The notes under the pieces are model-generated. The model was not told the DNA's origin and made no database searches. It saw only the letters and a list, made by a program, of their open reading frames with translations. Both the position numbers and the translations under genes were made by a program. From Agarophyton chilense (lineage: Eukaryota; Rhodophyta; Florideophyceae; Gracilariales; Gracilariaceae), in NCBI GenBank assembly GCA_030374765.1, contig JARGXX010000040.1, positions 124,001 through 188,000 of the forward strand: a stretch of DNA of 64,000 nucleotides, read 5' to 3'. Of this stretch, positions 20,306-28,690 are shown piece after piece (position 1 is the stretch's first letter; every line of letters starts with the position of its first letter).

Positions 20306-21595
20306 ATGGACAATGAACTTGTTGCACACCAGTTTTCGGGGTTTCTCAAGAGAAGGGGATTGAACTACACAAATCGCAGCAACCAAAACAGAAGAAGCTT
20401 AGATGAGTTCCCCCGCGCTCTCCGACTACCGCCGCTTGGAAACCCTCAAGCAGGGAGTCTTCCAAGCTTCCAATCTCTATTCGGCCGCTCGGAAGATTCA
20501 AGACTTCCATCCGGCCATCGATTTATTTCTCAACGACTACCGCCGCTTGGAATATCTCAACCGGGAAGTCTTCCGGGTTTCGAATCTTCATTTGGCCGCC
20601 CAGGCGATTCCAGACTTCCATCTGGCCATCAATTTAGATCTCTTCGACTACCGCCGCTTGGAAACCCGCAACCACAAAGTCTTTCGAGTTTCCAATCTCT
20701 ATTCGGCCGCCCATTCGGCCGCCCGGAAGATTCAAGACTTGGATTCGGTCATCAACCCACTTCTTGCGATGTCCGTCGGAGTGGAAGTGGAACCGCTCGT
20801 CCCGTGTCTCTCGAACGGTTTCAGGAAGCAAGGGGCACTCACCCCATTCCTGCACTCCAGTCCCACGGAAATGAACACTACACGGAAATCCCACACCAAC
20901 ACCGCCATGGGGAAACAGCGTGGCGAAGAAAAAGTGTTCTGAAACTACCTCAGGAGCGCAAGAGTCGGGATGAAGGCGCCCCAGAGATTGCACAGAGATT
21001 TTGTTCAGATAGCATTCGCCAATCTCCAGTTCATGTGCCTTATCCTGCCCCGGAAGCGTCGTGTCTCGTTCAAGAAGTTTCCCACCGGTCTCCTGAGCAC
21101 AACCTCCGTGACGATTCGTTGTTGCCGATACGTACAGCTCCTGCTGGTTGCTCATCATTTCCAACCCATCAACCAGGACTCGAAAAACTTGGCATCACAG
21201 GCTCCCGTACCAAACGTCCCCAGATTTTCCAGTGTGAGTGGTGTACGAAGTCGTTTGGTCGCAAGCATCATAAGGTGCGACACATCCAAGCCATTCATCG
21301 AAAAGTGAGTTACTTCAGCTTTCACTGCGGATCTCAATCACGTCGGTCTTTTCTAACATTTCTCTTTGCAATTGCTTTTGAAACCATCTTCTTTGACATA
21401 TCCATATTGGATGGGGTAACTCAGGTGCGCCCCTTTGTCTGCCCCGTATGCTCGCATCGGTTTGACCAGAAACAGAACCTAGAAAGGCATTTGAGTACTG
21501 TTCACTGCGTTGAGGCGGGGTTCAAGTGCCAGATTTGCGGCATCCTGTTTTCGCAAAGAGCGATGGCCGAATCCCACATGAAAACTGCTCATTAA
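20306..21595 (+). CDS. C2H2 zinc-finger protein with N-terminal 37-residue repeats, gene 1
   Basis: ATG 20,306, TAA 21,593-21,595. The N-terminal third has three tandem repeats of about 37 residues beginning RLPPLGNPQxGSL and containing FGRxEDSRLPSGH. The C-terminal part has three C2H2 fingers, all CX2CX12HX4H: CEWC…HIQAIH, CPVC…HLSTVH, CQIC…HMKTAH. Between fingers 1 and 2 lies a 120-base GT-AG intron candidate (GTGAGT at 21,305; TCAG ending 21,424). It is a multiple of three without stops, so the unspliced frame stays open. Spliced, the linker is HRKVRPF, a normal inter-finger spacing. The protein is probably a nuclear DNA-binding protein. A relic of a fourth finger follows the stop. Confidence 0.75.
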   Translation: MDNELVAHQFSGFLKRRGLNYTNRSNQNRRSLDEFPRALRLPPLGNPQAGSLPSFQSLFGRSEDSRLPSGHRFISQRLPPLGISQPGSLPGFESSFGRPGDSRLPSGHQFRSLRLPPLGNPQPQSLSSFQSLFGRPFGRPEDSRLGFGHQPTSCDVRRSGSGTARPVSLERFQEARGTHPIPALQSHGNEHYTEIPHQHRHGETAWRRKSVLKLPQERKSRDEGAPEIAQRFCSDSIRQSPVHVPYPAPEASCLVQEVSHRSPEHNLRDDSLLPIRTAPAGCSSFPTHQPGLEKLGITGSRTKRPQIFQCEWCTKSFGRKHHKVRHIQAIHRKVSYFSFHCGSQSRRSFLTFLFAIAFETIFFDISILDGVTQVRPFVCPVCSHRFDQKQNLERHLSTVHCVEAGFKCQICGILFSQRAMAESHMKTAH

Positions 21596-21720
21596 GCTTT
21601 CGAGCATTTGCAATTTAGGCTGTACAAGATCTACTTTACGGAGATGGAGGATTATTTGAGGCATGTACGCGCAGAGCACCCAAATCGCCACAGTTTATCG
21701 ACGGATGTGAAGAGAGTGTA
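21596..21720 (+). pseudogene. Relic of a fourth C2H2 finger after the stop codon, unit 1
   Basis: Reading on in frame after TAA gives AFEHLQFRLYKIYFTEMEDY, then LRHVRAEHPN. The two His and the Phe are in place, but both Cys are replaced and one codon is missing compared with the inverted fragment at 21,743-21,884 (FKCQLCKIYF). The ancestral protein therefore had at least four fingers. Confidence 0.5.
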
Positions 21721-21796
21721 GTTGGACTGCTAAAGTCGCAAACTATACTCTCTTCACAACCGTTGATGAACTGTGACAGTGAGGGTGCTCTGCGCT
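21668..21796. repeat. Hairpin of ~50-bp imperfect arms between the tandem units
   Basis: The left arm (about 21,670-21,720) and the right arm (about 21,743-21,796) are imperfect reverse complements around a 22-base spacer. The core GAAGAGAGTGTA / TACTCTCTTC is nearly perfect. It marks the head-to-head junction between the end of gene 1 and an inverted fragment of a related gene. Confidence 0.7.
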
Positions 21797-21884
21797 TCCC
21801 TCGGTCAAAACATCATCCATGTTCAGAAAGTAGATCTTGCAAAGCTGACATTTAAAACCCCCAAAAGTCGGATGAGCATTCTCC
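21743..21884 (-). pseudogene. Inverted fragment of a related zinc-finger gene
   Basis: The minus strand encodes HPTFGGFKCQLCKIYFLNMD, then AEHPHCH, which is the fourth finger with its two Cys intact and the first His position disturbed. It is a truncated inverted copy, cut at 21,884 where tandem unit 2 begins. Confidence 0.55.
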
Positions 21885-22139
21885 AAATTCCCTTCCGCGT
21901 TCAGTAAACGCTCCCAATTCTGTAAACTGCATCCACAACGCCACAAAAAAAATTCTATGTCTTTTTCGTATCTCGGATCACATCTGATCACTCGTATGGT
22001 CACAGCTGCTCAAGATACTTTCCGAGCGACATCATAGTAGTATCTACCGTTTTTGAATATCAATGATACAAGTGAGGGCTGTCCAACATGTACCTCTATT
22101 CCACTACAGGAGACAAGCCAGCGACCACCGCACTCACTT

Positions 22140-22547
22140 ATGTCCAACTGTGTTGATATCTCGAATCACTTTGTTTCCTTCGACGACACCAACTGCGGCA
22201 ACTGCACCCAGAGCAACGCTGAGCGCATTTCGTTCTGCTTGTTCGTGCCATCTGCACCAGCTTCTGATTTGCATACGCATGTGCGTCTCTTGGAACCCAA
22301 CGAATGCTGTCGTATGACAGACACCAGCGTCTTGCCATGCGGTCGACATCCATGCTGCCATGCGCTTCCCTCTGTTTTGCAACGAGAATCAAATGCTGTT
22401 CAGTCCGTGATTTTGTTGGAGAGCACAGCTCCTGAATTCTTTCTGTTCTGGTTTATTGCGACAAAACTGGTCCAAGATGATTCACACCGCGTTCAAATTT
22501 TGGTTTTCACAGAGGATGGAAACCAGTGTGCTTTTCGGCTGCGATGA
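22140..22547 (+). CDS. Hypothetical ORF upstream of zinc-finger gene 2
   Basis: Copy of the 19,622-20,029 ORF with one amino-acid change visible near the end (ENG to EDG). The same doubts apply. Confidence 0.2.
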   Translation: MSNCVDISNHFVSFDDTNCGNCTQSNAERISFCLFVPSAPASDLHTHVRLLEPNECCRMTDTSVLPCGRHPCCHALPSVLQRESNAVQSVILLESTAPEFFLFWFIATKLVQDDSHRVQILVFTEDGNQCAFRLR

Positions 22548-22823
22548 GAGATGATGCTCCGTGACGAAAAACTTCGAGTACTTTCGGACACTAGATCGAA
22601 TTGAAACAGATCACACTTTTCAGTACTTGGACGCTGGTGTCGCCGGCGAACACCGAGCTACCTTGCGTCTTTGCCATCAAAGTTGGTCGAGAAATATCGC
22701 CCTCTGTGTGTTGAAGCGTTTCCCTCACCGTTTGTTCTGTGTACTTTACACGCGTTTCAATCCTTGCGTCCTCCCTCGAAATAAGCAAGGCATCTCACAC
22801 AACAAACAACCCAATCGTTTAAG

Positions 22824-24113
22824 ATGGACAATGAACTTGTTGCACACCAGTTTTCGGGGTTTCTCAAGAGAAGGGGATTGAACTACACAAATCGCAGCAA
22901 CCAAAACAGAAGAAGCTTAGATGAGTTCCCCCGCGCTCTCCGACTACCGCCGCTTGGAAACCCTCAAGCAGGGAGTCTTCCAAGCTTCCAATCTCTATTC
23001 GGCCGCTCGGAAGATTCAAGACTTCCATCCGGCCATCGATTTATTTCTCAACGACTACCGCCGCTTGGAATATCTCAACCGGGAAGTCTTCCGGGTTTCG
23101 AATCTTCATTTGGCCGCCCAGGCGATTCCAGACTTCCATCTGGCCATCAATTTAGATCTCTTCGACTACCGCCGCTTGGAAACCCGCAACCACAAAGTCT
23201 TTCGAGTTTCCAATCTCTATTCGGCCGCCCATTCGGCCGCCCGGAAGATTCAAGACTTGGATTCGGTCATCAACCCACTTCTTGCGATGTCCGTCGGAGT
23301 GGAAGTGGAACCGCTCGTCCCGTGTCTCTCGAACGGTTTCAGGAAGCAAGGGGCACTCACCCCATTCCTGCACTCCAGTCCCACGGAAATGAACACTACA
23401 CGGAAATCCCACACCAACACCGCCATGGGGAAACAGCGTGGCGAAGAAACAGTGTTCTGAAACTACCTCAGGAGCGCAAGAGTCGGGATGAAGGCGCCCC
23501 AGAGATTGCACAGAGATTTTGTTCAGATAGCATTCGCCAATCTCCAGTTCATGTGCCTTATCCTGCCCCGGAAGCGTCGTGTCTCGTTCAAGAAGTTTCC
23601 CACCGGTCTCCTGAGCACAACCTCCGTGACGATTCGTTGTTGCCGATACGTACAGCTCCTGCTGGTTGCTCATCATTTCCAACCCATCAACCAGGACTCG
23701 AAAAACTTGGCATCACAGGCTCCCGTACCAAACGTCCCCAGATTTTCCAGTGTGAGTGGTGTACGAAGTCGTTTGGTCGCAAGCATCATAAGGTGCGACA
23801 CATCCAAGCCATTCATCGAAAAGTGAGTTACTTCAGCTTTCACTGCGGATCTCAATCACGTCGGTCTTTTCTAACATTTCTCTTTGCAATTGCTTTTGAA
23901 ACCATCTTCTTTGACATATCCATATTGGATGGGGTAACTCAGGTGCGCCCCTTTGTCTGCCCCGTATGCTCGCATCGGTTTGACCAGAAACAGAACCTAG
24001 AAAGGCATTTGAGTACTGTTCACTGCGTTGAGGCGGGGTTCAAGTGCCAGATTTGCGGCATCCTGTTTTCGCAAAGAGCGATGGCCGAATCCCACATGAA
24101 AACTGCTCATTAA
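22824..24113 (+). CDS. C2H2 zinc-finger protein with N-terminal repeats, gene 2
   Basis: Almost identical to gene 1. The only coding change I see is Lys to Asn near residue 213 (WRRKSVL/WRRNSVL). The same three fingers, the same three N-terminal repeats and the same in-frame 120-base intron candidate (23,823-23,942) are present. After the TAA at 24,111-24,113 the fourth-finger relic is again readable. Near-identity suggests a very recent tandem duplication or gene conversion. Confidence 0.75.
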   Translation: MDNELVAHQFSGFLKRRGLNYTNRSNQNRRSLDEFPRALRLPPLGNPQAGSLPSFQSLFGRSEDSRLPSGHRFISQRLPPLGISQPGSLPGFESSFGRPGDSRLPSGHQFRSLRLPPLGNPQPQSLSSFQSLFGRPFGRPEDSRLGFGHQPTSCDVRRSGSGTARPVSLERFQEARGTHPIPALQSHGNEHYTEIPHQHRHGETAWRRNSVLKLPQERKSRDEGAPEIAQRFCSDSIRQSPVHVPYPAPEASCLVQEVSHRSPEHNLRDDSLLPIRTAPAGCSSFPTHQPGLEKLGITGSRTKRPQIFQCEWCTKSFGRKHHKVRHIQAIHRKVSYFSFHCGSQSRRSFLTFLFAIAFETIFFDISILDGVTQVRPFVCPVCSHRFDQKQNLERHLSTVHCVEAGFKCQICGILFSQRAMAESHMKTAH

Positions 24114-24284
24114 GCTTTCGAGCATTTGCAATTTAGGCTGTACAAGATCTACTTTACGGAGATGGAGGATAATTTGAGCCATGTATGCGCAGAGCACCCC
24201 AATCGTCACAGTTTACCAACGGGTGTGAGGAAAGTATAGCTTGCGACTCTAGCCGTAATGGAGTAAGTTATCTACAAGCTTCTA

Positions 24285-25088
24285 TCAGTGTTCTATCGCC
24301 TGAAGGTTATGCTCAGGAGAACTGCTTGGAAACTTCTTGCGTGGAATACAACGCTTGCGGGGCAGAACAAGGCACGGGAACTGCATATTGGTGAATGTTT
24401 TCTGAAGAAAACCCCTGTGAAATCTCTGGCGCTCCTTCTTCCAGACTATTATGTTCCTGAAGTACTTCCAGAACGTTGCCTCTTCGCCACACTTTTTCCT
24501 CATGGTGGCTGTTGTGTGGCATTTCCGTGGGACTGGAATGCAGTCTTGGTTGGGGTAAGCGCAACTTGCTTCCTGAGACAAATTGAGAGACACCGGACGG
24601 AAGGTCCCACTTCTACTCCGTTGGACATCACAAGAAATGGATTTATGGCCAAATCCAAGTCTTGAATCTTCCGGGCGGCCAAATGAAGATTCCAAACTTG
24701 GGAGAGTTCTCGGTTGAGATGTTCTAAGCGGGTGTTCTCGGAGAGAGCTGGTTTGATACACGGATGGAAGTCTTGAATCTTCCGGGCGGCCGGAGATGGA
24801 TTCTAAGCGTGGAAGACTGCCCGTCTGAGGGTTTCCAAGCGGCGGTAGTTTAGTTGGAGAGCGGGGGGGAAACCCATCTGGGAGTCTTCTGTTTTCGTTG
24901 CTGCGATTTGGGTCGTGCAGCCCACATGCCGAAAGGCCTTGTGAGTAATTAGTATACCTATCTTGATACCGCTGGCAATCGTAAACTGAGAGAAATTCTC
25001 TAGTACGCGAAATAACAAGACACGCATTATAAGCTGTCTTCTTTTCCACACTTTTCTCGCGTTCTATCAGGAAGCAAGACCGGATCAT
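24285..25088 (-). CDS. Diverged inverted relative of the zinc-finger genes, lacking fingers
   Basis: ATG at 25,088-25,086; 267 codons. It has two full and one partial copy of the N-terminal repeat (KLPPLGNPQTGSLPRLES, then PLRTSQPRTLPSLESSFG) and the same middle part (GFGHKSISCDVQRSRSGT; LPRKRCIPRKKFPSSSPEHN). It stops just before the zinc-finger region, which has been replaced by the junction with unit 2. The N-terminal 60 residues differ from genes 1 and 2. It is possibly a truncated pseudogene or a finger-less regulator. Confidence 0.5.
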   Translation of the reverse strand: MIRSCFLIEREKSVEKKTAYNACLVISRTREFLSVYDCQRYQDRYTNYSQGLSACGLHDPNRSNENRRLPDGFPPRSPTKLPPLGNPQTGSLPRLESISGRPEDSRLPSVYQTSSLREHPLRTSQPRTLPSLESSFGRPEDSRLGFGHKSISCDVQRSRSGTFRPVSLNLSQEASCAYPNQDCIPVPRKCHTTATMRKKCGEEATFWKYFRNIIVWKKERQRFHRGFLQKTFTNMQFPCLVLPRKRCIPRKKFPSSSPEHNLQAIEH

Positions 25089-25092
25089 GTCC

Positions 25093-25320
25093 TCAAAAGA
25101 CGGAGAAAGAAACCTCGGTCACGAAATCACAGGAAAGGGTGATGTAGTCCACACCACACGATAACAAAGAAGAAGCGAGCTGTCCTAAACATAGTAGCGT
25201 TGCTATATTTTTGTTACGTTGTGAATGGCAATTATTTCTTGGAAAGATTTTGCTCCGAGTGGCGGACGCATGTTGAGTGGTTCGAAACTCTGTCAGAATG
25301 GCGGGAGTCCACGCCGGCAA
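25093..25320 (-). CDS. Possible C-terminal continuation of the 92-residue ORF
   Basis: It is in the same frame as 25,608-25,330, after one TGA. It encodes RNKNIATLLCLGQLASSLLS, then VDYITLSCDFVTEVSFSVF. It is hydrophobic in the middle. In the left-arm copy the matching stretch (18,355-18,430) ends early at a TAA. It is not recognised. Confidence 0.3.
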   Translation of the reverse strand: MPAWTPAILTEFRTTQHASATRSKIFPRNNCHSQRNKNIATLLCLGQLASSLLSCGVDYITLSCDFVTEVSFSVF

Positions 25321-25710
25321 CAGAATTGTTCACCTTACCCACCCCACTTGAAGGTGAACAATTGAAGCGGCAACCCCTGCATCTGCAGGCCGTTGTTGTT
25401 CGAATATTTTCTCTCTCAGGACACGGAATGACGCGCCCAGAGGGCACCAGAAATCCTTCAAATAAAAGGCCCATGTACCTCGCGCCCAGCTTGCAGTGGC
25501 ATCATCTTCATCTAGCACGTGAATACCCCGGCCGAGCTTTGATGGTAACGGTCTCAAGAGCGACAAAAAAGCAATAGCTGTGGTCCAAATTCGTTTCGGA
25601 GCCGACATTCACATTCGACTTGACAAATCCTGTGCTCATGCCCAACGCTGTCTTCCTGTTGGAGCAGCCGCCGCATTCCTGTGCAAGCGCTCACGATGCA
25701 AGATAGTAGC
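25108..25710 (-). repeat. Right arm of the ~600-bp inverted repeat
   Basis: Reverse complement of 17,940-18,530 at about 90% identity. It carries the intact version of the conserved 92-codon ORF, and lies directly upstream of the inverted zinc-finger relative. Confidence 0.8.
25330..25608 (-). CDS. Conserved 92-residue ORF, intact copy
   Basis: ATG at 25,608; stop TGA at 25,330-25,332. The residues include ASWARGTWAFYLKDFWCPLG and LREKIFEQQRPADAG. No family is recognised. The frame continues after the TGA, without another stop, into ILTEFRTTQHASATRSKIF and ends at 25,093, so the TGA may be a mutation, or may be spliced out: GTAAGG overlaps the end of the ORF (GGGTGG|GTAAGG). The inverted-repeat partners at 18,042 and 63,681 have an early TAG. 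Confidence 0.4.
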   Translation of the reverse strand: MSAPKRIWTTAIAFLSLLRPLPSKLGRGIHVLDEDDATASWARGTWAFYLKDFWCPLGASFRVLREKIFEQQRPADAGVAASIVHLQVGWVR

Positions 25711-25990
25711 CTAGCATCGCATTACCTGCCAACCACTACAATGTATTAGCATTTCATCCAACCGTTTAGAACCAGCACCCAGCCCACTGGTGCTCACCCC
25801 GACGCAGTAACGCTACTGAAGCTATTCTCTTCTCTCCACTGCACTACAGAGTGCCCCGATCTGGTACGTTTTGAAGAATTGAGTTGAGTACCTGTACAAT
25901 TTTAAACAATATCGCAATGCCCATGTCTATCTATGCCACAGGCACCAGCGATACGCTGTACCGCTGTGAAACACGTACAACATCCATCAG
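25711..25990. other. Spacer, nothing recognised
   Basis: No ORF, repeat or signal stands out. Confidence 0.3.
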
Positions 25991-26098
25991 TGACGTACAG
26001 ATTGACATAACCAGTACGTCACCTTAAGTGTCCGGAAGGTCGCATAGTATCCCTATATAAATCCGGCACGTTATCCTCGGAGCTCTTCCGAGAGCTCC
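25991..26098 (+). promoter_or_regulatory. Promoter-like block: CRE dyad, TATA box, palindrome
   Basis: TGACGTAC (25,991-25,998) and GTACGTCA (26,014-26,021) form an exact inverted pair of bZIP-type half-sites 15 bases apart. A strong TATA box, TATATAAAT, lies at 26,054-26,062. About 17 bases after it is GGAGCTCT-TCCG-AGAGCTCC (26,079-26,098), a perfect 8-bp-arm palindrome that would sit near the transcription start. The first ATG downstream is at 26,159 and opens only 26 codons (MNFNNMSEAQLTTASL…). The block may be the promoter of a spliced gene or of a lost retroelement LTR. Confidence 0.55.
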
Positions 26099-26158
26099 AG
26101 GCAGACCCTTTGTGCCGACTATTTCTTGTGTTGAGATCGCTCCCCACACTGCACACGT

Positions 26159-27956
26159 ATGAACTTCAACAACATGTCCGAAGCTCAACTTACAACCGCA
26201 TCCTTGCACAAAGGCCTTGTATCATTGTGTGATGCATGAAGACCAAGCCAAGTTCTATCAGAGTGCAGTGAAAGAAACAGAAGACTTTTGAATACACCAT
26301 GTCAATGATGATCGCGCACTGAAGCGCATTGCTGATTCTTGGCATGAGCCTCAGCGTAAGGGCACAGCATAAAAGTAGAAACAGTCGGCCTTGGGTTGGG
26401 AAACAAAAGAGCACGGCGTTGAGCGTGCAAGAATGAAGCGACGAAACAAGAATCCGTGCTGGACAAATGTTACCGCGGGAGCCTCTCGGCATTTCAGAGC
26501 TTAAGATGTCTTATTACACTGCATTTTGGTTGTTAGTCTTAATCTCGGGTCTATATTCAACCATTTATTGAAGCTTTCTTACAAGTACCTTTCAACAACG
26601 AACAACTCTTCTACTCTTAAAATTTCTGTTGCCACGAAAACTTAGTGCAAAATAAATATCTACTTATGATAAGCTGCTACGCAACCATAGCAGCTAATGC
26701 AGTTTGCAATTCATATTAGTACAGAGATTCTGGGCACAATTCAGACTTTTTTGGGGCACAAGCTTCAGTATACAATCTGGCCCTTCATGCTGCGCGTGGG
26801 TGCTGCTGGAGCTTACGGTGTCGCCACCGTGTGGAGAAAGGAACTTGTGCGCACTTGATGCAGAAGACGAAAGCCACAGTTTGAATAATAAGTCAATACT
26901 CAAACGGCGGCATTGGTGGTATTTTCATTCCCCAGAACTCTCACATCTGTATCAAGGGTCCCATCCGTATTGCACTCGGTTCACGTTTTGGAACGTAGAG
27001 CCGTCCCGAGCAGTCTACTCCCAGTGAATCAGTCACGTTCTTTAACGCTGTGCAGACATTGTGCATCCTTCCAGCCAATCACTCAAAAAAAGTATGAAGT
27101 TTCTTGTATGGAAGAGTGCCTATTCCGAGAACATTGCTTCCTAGCGATAAGAGAATCGGCGGTGTGCGCGTACTGATTGTATTAAAAGCGGTGTGACGAT
27201 GATTCGAAGATCTGAATGAACTGGTCTGTCCGATCAATTTCAAAGACAACGTAAACATGACCGGTCGCGAAGAGTGATCAAGGAACATGAAAAAAATATC
27301 GTTGCATGTGTAACAAATAGAGCCCTTGACGTCGAGCACGGTTTTCGCCCAGCTCCTGTCAGTCCTGTGTGCCATCAGACTGGACGGTGATCCGAATCCA
27401 AGCTGTCCGCTGTCGGCAGCGATGCTGTGTCGGAGCAACTGCGAAATATGCTGCAACGAACTGCAGTTTGTGCGAACCAAAGCACTCTTTAAGCAGCCAC
27501 CGAGTCTGCTGCTCTCATTTCTACGAGGTTGAGATAACTGGGCCTTTTCCCGCCACAATGACGGAATTCTGTCTACTGGCTTTTAGCGATTTGAAAATGG
27601 GGGGGAGGAAAACAATTTCGTAGATGAAAAATGCGCCACACAGCTGTAACAAAATCTTGCGCACAATCGCAGGCCTTTCCTAGCGACATAAGTAGGAGAT
27701 ATTCTTGAGTTAGGCGCAAACGGCACTCATAAAGCGCTTCAGACTGACGGCTCATAGACCTCACGCAAAGCATGCCACAGTAACTATGAAAATTACGGTT
27801 TGCAAATGTTATGGAACCTTCATCGCTACGGTTAGGCTGGCGCCTTGCTGTAAATATATCCATATAGAAATAGCAGGGATTTACTAATGTGCCAGCCTAA
27901 TGCGTTGTTGGAAATTGTATGTGACCAATCAGGTACACCTACATATACTTCCTGAC
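26159..27956. other. Gene-poor stretch
   Basis: A 26-codon ORF follows the promoter block (26,159-26,239). The longest other frame is on the minus strand, 27,558-27,079 (159 codons from GTG), with no recognisable domain and no support. Composition is mixed and I see no repeats shared with the rest of the window. Confidence 0.4.
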
Positions 27957-28108
27957 TGTGACGGACAAGGGTGGTCGTTCTCTTTACTCTCGGGTGCGAC
28001 GCCGGTCGAGACTATGTCTAGTGCAGTGTTGCACGTGTGTGTCGTGTGTGTGCAGTCTAGCTGCGCTGAAAAACTGCCATCAGCGTGGGTTGTTTGTGCA
28101 GTCTAGCA
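27957..28108 (-). repeat. copia-3 3-prime LTR (152 bp)
   Basis: It shares with the other LTR GGTCGTTCTCTTTACTCTCG and GTGCGACGCCGGTCG. It is 46 bases longer than the other because GTGCAGTCTAGC occurs twice with 34 bases between, an internal duplication near the end adjoining the PPT. Confidence 0.8.
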
Positions 28109-28690
28109 TTTCCCTGCACGATGATGGTAGTTTGGGGGTGGCGGCACGATGTTGAGGGCGTTTCGAAGTCGAGTGAACGTCTGTTTCTTGAGCGCTTTCG
28201 TCAGAATGTCTGCGAGCATGGATATGGTGGGGGTGTGCTGGATAAGGATGCGCTTGCTTTTGATGAGGTCATGGAGGTAATGTCTGCGGAGGTGGCAATA
28301 CTTCCGGTGCTTGGTGGGGGCCGTTTGGTATGCTACCAAGATTGGGGCATTATTGTCCATGTGTAGTAGAGTCGCGGACTTCTGGGAGTAGCCGATGTAA
28401 CACAGCAGTCGGGGCAGCCACATTGTTTGCTGAGAGGCCGCTGACGCCGCATGATACTCTGCTTCGCATATCGATAGAGCGATCCTCTTCTGCTTTGTCG
28501 ATTGCCACATTACTGGGCTTTTTGTTAAGAGGTGTACTATTTCAGAGTATGACTTTCGATCTGACGCATTTGCGAAACCGCGTCTGCGTATGATACTAGA
28601 GTGGAAGGGTCGGCCTGCTTGTAGAGAATTACGTGGCTTATTGTGCCTTTGAGGTATTTCAGGGAGTAGCGGAGTTGTTCCCAATTCTTT
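28109..28690 (-). pseudogene. copia-3 RNase H
   Basis: Frame 28,684-28,103 encodes the copia RNase H core: ALSICEAEYHAASAASQQT (Glu of the catalytic set), LLHMDNNAPILVA (Asp) and the C-terminal ISMLADILTKALKKQTF. The N-terminal part (LKGTISHVILYKQADPST, LVSYADA with the first Asp) is in another frame, so at least one frameshift lies near 28,560. Confidence 0.8.

Larger units (their letters stand above)
19367..21720 (+). repeat. Tandem duplication unit 1 (zinc-finger gene unit)
   Basis: It repeats at 21,885-24,238 with a constant offset of 2,518 bases. The two units differ at only a handful of bases up to about 21,650 (for example C/T at 19,700, A/G at 19,995, A/C at 20,934). From 21,650 to 21,720 identity falls to about 85%. 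Between the units lie an inverted zinc-finger fragment and a hairpin. Confidence 0.9.
21885..24238 (+). repeat. Tandem duplication unit 2
   Basis: Second copy of 19,367-21,720, offset 2,518. It starts abruptly at AAATTCCCTTCCGCG inside the inverted fragment and diverges after about 24,170. It is followed by the inverted relative at 24,285-25,088. Confidence 0.9.

Noticed and set aside
17940..25710. The 600-bp inverted repeat as terminal repeats of a large DNA transposon
   Set aside because: The left arm continues collinearly into RBR-side sequence in copy 2, there is no transposase inside, and no target duplication was found.
27079..27558. 159-codon minus-strand ORF as a gene
   Set aside because: No ATG start, no domain, no second copy to test conservation.
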